From: Corythucha ciliata
Taxonomy: Eukaryota > Arthropoda > Insecta > Hemiptera > Tingidae
Assembly (NCBI GenBank): GCA_038030265.1
Contig: CM075937.1
Coordinates: 20,274,001 to 20,338,000, forward strand
Reading direction: 5' to 3'
Length of the DNA stretch: 64,000 nt
The position numbers and the translations under genes are program-made. Below, piece by piece: positions 57,430 to 64,000 of this stretch. The notes beneath the pieces are model-generated. The model was not told the DNA's origin. It made no database searches and was given only the letters and a program-made list of their open reading frames with translations. Position 1 is the stretch's first letter; each line of letters opens with the position of its first letter.

Positions 57430-58380
57430 GTTTATAAAGCGTTAAACCATGGTTGAAATTGAGAAAAACGCTTATTTCAAGCTAAAATTGAGGAGACGGG
57501 GTCTAATTTGTGATATTTGAATGCACCTTCACGGCTAAAACTAATTGTGCGGTCTATGGAGGACCTAAAACGATAAAATTGAGGGATAACGCTATTTTGG
57601 GGTTGTGGCTAAGCTGTACTGTTAATAGAATGGCCAAACTGATAAGTCGTGCCCTGGAAATAAGCAAACTGTCTGTTCAAGCTCTAAAAAAAAATAGCAA
57701 ACTAATCATTCGCTCCCCCAGACATGACAAAACTGGGTATTTGCACCCTAAAAATGACCAAACTTGATTCGTGCCTTTAATATTGGCAAAACTAGCCCTA
57801 TACGCCATAAAAGAAGTGATGAAACTGCCGATTAGTGTGCATAAAAATGGCAAAACTGACCTTTCGCTCCTAACAAATAGGCTCAAAGTGCTTCAATTTA
57901 AACCGGACGCGAGCTTTATGAGTCCCTCGTAGTCCTAAGAACATGCTCAAATGACAAATGCAGGCGGTCCCGAGTAAAACGCCCCTCGGGGCCATCGTCA
58001 GCGCCTCATACCGTGGCTGAAAATGGAAACGTTTTGCCTTTTACCTGGTTTTGGTGGACTCCAGAGCCCACCAAAACGAACGATGGTCCACATGGGGAAA
58101 TTTCTCAACGCCAAGTCACGTTATTTAAGCGTTATCTAGGCTTGCGGCATGCAGTTAACACTGATCATGGAATTTTTCGACTGCATCAGTCGTTGTTTTT
58201 GGACGTTTTTTCTCGACTCCAGCGTTAGCCTATGGATTTTCGGTAAAATTTGGATATAGCAATCATTTGCTGCTGAAATTGAGAAAAAGCGTTAATTCGA
58301 GGCCAAAATTTGGGGAAAAACGCTAGTTCGCGGCTCACAGCAGAGGACCAATGCTACACCGCAAAAATTGAGGATTCGTG
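57430..58380. repeat. Array A-B-A mosaic
   Basis: A-type units (AAATTGAGAAAAACGCT) at 57.45-57.60 and 58.27-58.38 kb flank B-type units (CCTAAAAATGACCAAACTTG) at 57.62-57.89 kb. A non-repeat insert lies at 57.9-58.26 kb. No gene. Confidence 0.6.
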
Positions 58381-58922
58381 GCTACAATCTACATCAACAG
58401 TCCTGAGAGTCCTGCGTGGAAGAGCCTCGAAGTGTGTTAACCTCACATTGCTGACTCTGTTGGAGTTGAGTAAATCGGCCGAAACCTGCAGCTGTGGGGA
58501 GGGGGGGGCGCACACGAATGTTTCGATGTTTGGCAAACTCTTTGAAAGTCCAGAAGTGCAACGAACAGCCATATCGACGAACACGGACCAATTCGAAACA
58601 CTTTGTGGTAAATTTGCCCTTGCGAATAACGTCCACACTGCCCTGGGACGATTTTTGCAATAATAACGCCTTAACAGCGGACATCGTTTCTCGAAGTTAA
58701 CGACACGGGAAATTTGCATCTCTTTGGCACATTTTCTGGAACCAAACGCAATTTTCCGCGGACTCGCGGCGGCTTTTCAATCGTGTCAGACTGGTAGTCC
58801 AAGGAAACACTGTCGGGTTCGCGAAAATCGGCCAAAACCATTGACATACTGGAAAAAATTTGAAGGATTTCAAAAATGGCTGACGGGAAAAGATTCTGCC
58901 TTAAACGGATGACGGATTTTTG
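58381..58922. other. No gene recognised; open frames on both strands
   Basis: Open frames of about 96-121 codons overlap on opposite strands (58310-58663 plus, 58354-58719 minus) without motifs. Coding on at most one strand is possible, but nothing decides it. Confidence 0.3.
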
Positions 58923-58925
58923 TAA

Positions 58926-59830
58926 AGGTGGGTTTACACGCTCATGCCATTAGGTCAAACTGGCTTGCACAAGCCAGTTTGCGAAAACTGAACTGAACAA
59001 GGTGGTCGCGTTCACACATTCAGTTGTGCTTGTGCAAATCCGTGGAAAATGTAGCAGATCGTAGTACCATAAATAAGGTACATGGACATCCTCTTCTCCA
59101 TTCCTGACATCAAATAAATATTTATAATAGGTACGGGACCTGGGTCGTTCATCAAATCACTTGGAATCATCAGTAATGTGTGCACTGAATACCTAGTAAT
59201 CAGTAGGTAATACTGACTCCTTACCCGATTTTTCGGATTGTATAACTTTCTTCAGCTCTTTTCGGTAGGCAGTTCGCATAGAATTGATCTTCTTCACCAC
59301 GCTATCCCTAGCTGGTGGCCTGTGGGTCCCTGGATCGCAGTTTTTCTACCAACACTTCGTAAGCTTGCGATTTTATATTGCGGTCACTTTACCCCTTGGG
59401 CTTAATTTTCCACAAACAAGGAAAATACTTGTAAAGCTCAATGAACTCGCTCAGGAATTCTTTATCGTCCTGCATCGCCAAGCAGAAGGAACGCAAAATC
59501 GCGAGAGTTCCACCAAAATAGCTAGGAACTTGAACCTGGCTCAAAAGTGAAGAAAAGGTTGGGGAAGGGTAGAAAATGTGATTCACACCCCCAAAGAGAA
59601 CGGATGCGCCTGCGCGAAAGCGTGGGTTTGGCTTGAATCGCGTTCACACGCTCAAACTTCACTCATGCCAAGCTCCAACCTCAAGCCAATTATCTGTCGG
59701 GAACAGATATAGCACAAGCCAAATTTTTTGGCTTGCGCAAACTGCGTTTACTCGCAACGATATAACTGTGCAAACTGGCTTGTGCAAGCCGGTTCGAGCT
59801 AGTGGCATGAGCGTGTATACCCACCCACCT
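58926..59830. mobile_element. Non-autonomous PIF/Harbinger element, 905 bp, with TAA duplication
   Basis: The left end AGGTGGGTTTACACGCTCAT and the inverted right end AGGTGGGTGGGTATACACGC match apart from a small insertion. The inner part GGCTTGCACAAGCCAGTTTG is also shared by both arms. TAA flanks both sides (58923-58925, 59831-59833), the classic Harbinger target duplication. It contains only a decayed MADF gene and no transposase, so it depended on another element for movement. Confidence 0.9.
59240..59475 (-). pseudogene. MADF-domain gene remnant in the Harbinger element
   Basis: The minus strand reads MQDDKEFLSEFIELYKYFPC, then YEVLVEKLRSRDP after a stop, and in another frame VVKKINSMRTAYRKELKKV with EKS at a GTAAGG donor. 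Block by block this parallels the MADF gene of the 33-40 kb element ([37 protein letters not shown]), so the two Harbingers carried homologous accessory genes despite different ends. Stops and frame changes make it non-functional. Confidence 0.8.
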
Positions 59831-59879
59831 TAACGGAATTTACGAATCACTCAATAATTTTAATCAATCAAAATTTTAA

Positions 59880-61460
59880 TTAAAATCAATTTAAGCCGAG
59901 ATTTGGCTCTTATTCTTGACTTTAACCACAAATTAAACCTTTACCTCAATTTCGGTTATAAAATGGAAAAGAGGAATCATGACTTTACTTATTTTCCCCA
60001 TTTTCGCAACGAATTAGCGTTTCTTTAATTTAAAATAATAATATTAATAATAATAAATAGATGCGTGAGTGCCTTTTCCCTATTTTAACCGAGAATTAGC
60101 GGTTTTTTCAGTTTTAGCCGCGCATTTTCTCACTTCTAGCCATGACTTTGCGCTTGTCTCATCCAAAGCGACGAAGTTAACTCTAGAAACCGTGAAATTG
60201 GTGTTTTATCTTATATTTAATACGTACTATTTGATATTTGATATTTACTATTCAGTACTTACTATGTACTATGCACTATTACCATGTACTATGTTTAATA
60301 TTTAATATTTACAATGCACTATTTACTATACACTATTTACTATTAACTATTTACTTTTCTACATTTAATATCTACTATTTACTATTCAATATTTACTACT
60401 ATAATTATTCAGTACTACTTCAGTATTTACTACTAATTATTCGGTACTATTCAGTATTCTCTATTTACTATTCACTATTAATTTTAGCTACAAAGCTGTC
60501 TGTAAAAACCGTGAAATTGGCCTTTTCCCATCAATCGCCGCAAATTACCGTTTTTGTCAAGCTTGTAAGCTACGAAAAAGCGATTTTTATTAATTCTATA
60601 GTGACGAATTACCGCGTTGTATCAATTCGAGCCGCGGACTTGCCCCTAGAACAGCATAAATTATCATTTTATCGTAAATTTTAGTCGTAAAAGAATCTTT
60701 ATACACCGTTAATTAACCATTTTTCCTCAATTTTGTTATATTAATTGTTTCGAGATACCAAAAATTAGCGATTTAAAAAAAATGGACACTGGCCCTATTT
60801 CTTAATTTTAGCTTAAGCGTGATTTCTAAATTATAGCAAATAATTAGAGGTTTATCTTAAATTTAGCCGCAAATTTAGCGTTTTTTCTTAATTGTAGTAG
60901 CAAGGTAGCGCTTTATTTCAATTTTAACCGAGAATTAATTTTGTTTTCTCCACAGTAGCTGCGAATTGAAGCATATTTTCTCAATTATAGCCGCTAATTA
61001 GCACCTTTTCCCGTGTTTTTTTTTTTTTTTTTTTTTTTATTTTTTTTTTTTTATTATTATTTTTTTTTTTAGTAATGAATTAGCGTAACTCATCTATTAT
61101 AGCCGTAAAGTTTCTTTTAGAAGCCGCAAATCGATTTTCTATTACTCCGTTTTTTTAGCCGTGGACCAGCGTTTTTCTCCATTTTATCCGCGAGTCAATT
61201 TTTTTTCTTAATTTAAACCGCGAATTAGCACTTTTTATTTTAACTTTGAATTGGCGTTTTTCTTTATTTTAACCGCGAATGCACGTTTTTTTTATGATTT
61301 AGGTTATTGAATTTCCGCTTTTTCACCAATTTCAGCCGCGCTCTTGCCTCGTGAACACAGTGCGTATAGCGATTTTTCTGGATCTAAACCGGTGAAGAGC
61401 AACCATTAACCTCGAATTAGCAAAATTGTTCTTAATTTTAGCCTCGAATGAGCGCATTTT
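59880..61460. repeat. Array A, long block with a TTTACTATT minisatellite
   Basis: Diverged ~30-bp A units in the TTTTAGCCGCGAATTAGCG sense across the block. At about 60200-60480 they are interrupted by about 25 copies of a ~10-bp TTTACTATTC-like unit. A T-rich stretch lies at 61015-61070. Open frames here are repeat-derived. Confidence 0.75.
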
Positions 61461-62319
61461 TCGGAATTTCGTTTCTAAATCCATGAAGAACTTAAAAATC
61501 TTTATTTTCCCATTTATTAAATCTTTTCAGGAACCTCCTCAGAAGAGGGGTCTGGGTCCGTCACTCCCCCCCCCCTCACCCAACAACTGCCACGGCGTAC
61601 TACATACCGATTATTTCTTATTTGAAGGATCTTTTAATGGGATAGAATACATTTTGACGGACTTCTGACGGAATTTTGAGCTCGACTTCACGGGAAACGC
61701 AAAATGTCAGTTGGCTACGCTGGCTTTGTGTTTGAAAAAGCCAAACCCCTGAGACTGAGTTTTTGAAATAACGAAATCCGCAAAATTTGTTTGTTTTTTG
61801 TGAAATTCGGTTTATCAGCTAGTTTAGCAGGGTTTTTAGCTAGTAAAATTCGACAATGTGGGGTTTGATTGAGGTGCACGTTACATTATGTGAATTTGGT
61901 TGTTGAAAGATTCAATACCATGGTGTTCAATATAGTCAAATACCGTTCTAGAACGGCAAATAGAACTTTGTTACTGTTAAACCACCACTCTCAATCTTAA
62001 GAACCGTTCAGGTGCAAATTTTGTTATTTCATTTCTGAAAATCAAAACCCTAGGGAAAAACACGCTTCAAATATCTTATATTACGTTGTTGTTGTTGTTT
62101 CTGCTTTATTATGTCCTAGTCGACCCTGTATGCTGCCTCCATCTCTATTCCTCACTCACTACATTTTTTTTTTTTTTTGCTGGGAGCTTCGTGACACGTC
62201 GCGTGACGACCGAGTCCTTGAACTTTTCGCAGCGGAGACTTCCCGCAGCCAAGCCATGTACAGCGCTGGGACGCGTCTCTCGCTCATTCCCTCCCTCTCG
62301 GTCACTCTCTTTCTCTCAA

Positions 62320-62365
<46 letters not shown>

Positions 62366-62700
62366 TTTGCTCCGGTCACTCTCTGTGACGACGTGGAGAG
62401 GTATCGAGTTTCTGATAGAGATCGTTCTCAATCTCAAAGCCGTGGGTATAAGGGGCTGAATTGTATTTATAGACGTCAGTTTGAATGAAAATTCAAATGT
62501 GGGAAAGCTTTGGGCTCCACTTACCGAGGATTATGTCCACCGTGAGGTTTCATAATTAGGGAGGTGGCCTGGTGGCAACTGTGATGTGGGGGAAGGGGGG
62601 GCTTTCAGAATAAAAATTATTCTTGTGGCACCCAGTTTGCTTGATAATTATACGTCGTTACTGGTTTTTCTTCTTTTATTGAGTATACCGTGATCAATAA
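61461..62700. other. Unique sequence with a CT microsatellite
   Basis: A (CT)n tract of about 40 bp lies at 62322-62362, preceded by interrupted CT-rich sequence. No exon or transposon domain recognised. Confidence 0.5.
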
Positions 62701-62775
62701 AGGAGTCTTCTTCTTTGATCCTCTAATTAACGTTATGCATGAGTTGCGTAAACACTACAGTCGTTTTGATTTTAA

Positions 62776-63089
62776 TAAATCCTGTCTTTAGTTACGTAAA
62801 GGCCACGAGACATTTTAAAGGCGTGGAAAGTTTGAAATGTACCCCTTCGGCGATCCAGCTCTGCCCGGAGAAAATTCAAAAGGACAAGGCCAAAGGACGA
62901 AAACGACCTGCAAGAGTATCGCGGCTCTCCTTCGCATCTATGTCCCCGTCGGTCTATAACTGTACAACGTCTCAACAAACCCCTTGCCCTCCCGCTATGT
63001 ATAGGAACCGAAAATATCTTCCGCGCATCGCTGACCACAGTCACGTCGTGGTTAAAAAAATGTTGTCTTCTTCTCGCGAAACGTCTTGA
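62776..63089 (+). CDS. Weak candidate terminal exon
   Basis: After an acceptor-like CTGTCTTTAG the frame stays open for about 100 codons (YVKATRHFKGVESLKCTPSA.., a basic DKAKGRKRPARVSR stretch, a cysteine-bearing STS-rich part) to TGA. The composition is coding-like rather than simple repeat, but there is no family match, and the minus strand is also open. Confidence 0.25.
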
Positions 63090-64000
63090 TGGACAGGAGG
63101 CCCCGCCGAGAACTTGTCTTTTTCTGGTTACTGTCGACCAACTTCGTACGCCTTATTTTGACGTATTGGAGGGTATAATATGATGTTTCATAAAGCATCG
63201 CTATTGTCTTAACTACGGAGAATTCATTCTTCTGGCAGGATTGAAGTGAATAAGTGGGGGGGGGGGAGTGAGGTGGTTGTAAAAGCACCAATCTTTAGAC
63301 TCCTAGAGCCTTATCAGTAATTAAAATGAAACAAGAAACAATGGTTATTGTGCCAAGGGGCCCCATTTTGCAAACTCAAATCACTCGATCTAATATTTTA
63401 AGCAACGAAAATGACAAATACTAGTGTTTAGCCAACACAGCATTGGCGTATGTAATAGAAATAATAAGAATTTCGCAAATATGATCAGATAATACTCCCT
63501 CTCCTACCTCCCATTAGAATTAGAATTATGATTTACCTCGCTCAAATTCATTAATTTTTTATTTTAGGGAGAAAGCAATCCATTTTCACGGACCCAGCCT
63601 CCAAGGGGGGGGGGGGCTTATTCTATATTTTTTCATAAATCACTCAAATATTGTATTCATTTTTCGGCAGAACATGAATGACATTTCACACTTTATTATT
63701 ATAATCAGAACTGCAGTTGATACTATCCTCTTAAAAGGTCCTTACAATATTTGCGTAGGCTTTTGAATTTCGGGTTATATTTCGCCCTCGTTCCCTAATA
63801 ATTCGAATTGAAATCGAGCGTGGTAAAATGGTAGTAGTTGTGGTAGTGGTTGGGGGGGGGGGTCATGAAAATTCCTCTCCCAATCTTCAACTCACTCGAC
63901 AACCGCACAAGAGTCTATCACATGTAGATGGAAAGCGTTCGTACATACACACACAAAAAAGATAAATTAGTAAAAAGTCACGTTGAACTCCAAAGAAAAC
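63090..64000. other. No gene recognised; three G runs
   Basis: Poly-G runs near 63257, 63607 and 63851. The last follows GTAGTTGTGGTAGTGGTTG, close to the context at the tandem-duplication border near 48150. No exon or repeat family otherwise. Confidence 0.4.

Noticed and set aside
62159..62459. Leu/Ser-rich or Arg/Glu-rich proteins over 62.3 kb
   Set aside because: They are translations of the CT microsatellite.

Overview
The window is animal nuclear DNA, most likely from an invertebrate. It has short spliced exons with GT-AG borders, poly-A, poly-G and CT tracts, a tRNA-derived SINE, LINE, Ty3/Gypsy, PIF/Harbinger and hAT sequences, and a very low density of intact coding sequence. I cannot name the species. 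No operon, CRISPR array, rRNA gene or bacterial gene is visible.

Layout. 0.9-2.2 kb: the 3' end of an unrecognised host gene on the minus strand. Four exons join in phase; one MITE lies in its last intron and another immediately follows its stop codon. 2.3-9.4 kb: degenerate ~30-bp tandem repeats (families A and B), a ~490-bp foldback at 5.5-6.0 kb and two back-to-back palindromic MITEs at 8.06-8.34 kb. 11.3-12.2 kb: a decayed LINE 5' half (ORF1 plus the endonuclease start). 13.2 kb: a complete hAT MITE with an 8-bp duplication. 15.1-16.7 kb: a hAT-type end leading into array C with a 185-bp palindrome, then a tRNA-derived SINE. 17.5-18.3 and 23.4-23.8 kb: 3' ends of R1/Loa-like LINEs. 18.8-23 kb: arrays A and D. 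27.1-28.0 kb: a Gypsy fragment. 28.2-29.3 kb: a 296-bp satellite. 29.4-30.5 kb: a 122-bp repeat, the second SINE copy and a broken gene with DFSENY and SDSP motifs. 31.3-33.05 kb: a decayed non-LTR reverse transcriptase. 33.06-40.24 kb: one ~7.2-kb PIF/Harbinger element holding a transposase, MADF and MADF/BESS accessory genes, and nested Gypsy and MITE fragments. 42-46.6 kb: arrays A, D, B and C. 45.9-48.2 kb: a recent 1,117-bp tandem duplication. 49.7-50.0 kb: possible host terminal exons. 50.3-51.8 kb: second copy of the 122-bp repeat, arrays D and E. 52.4-54.3 kb: an internally deleted Gypsy. 54.9-55.3 kb: a LINE fragment. 57.1-58.4 kb: arrays E, A and B. 58.93-59.83 kb: a complete non-autonomous Harbinger relic with TAA duplications and an MADF exon remnant. 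59.9-61.5 kb: array A. The rest is mostly unique sequence.

The most unusual feature is a superfamily of degenerate tandem arrays that fills roughly a quarter of the window by eye. Four families share a ~30-bp period and a fifth has ~21 bp. Their units look related through an AATTCGCG / AATTTCGCG-like core, they lie next to each other as mosaics on both strands, and at least one family (C) appears to travel inside a hAT-type element. No transposon in the window looks fully intact. All annotation is by eye; no database search or alignment program was run.
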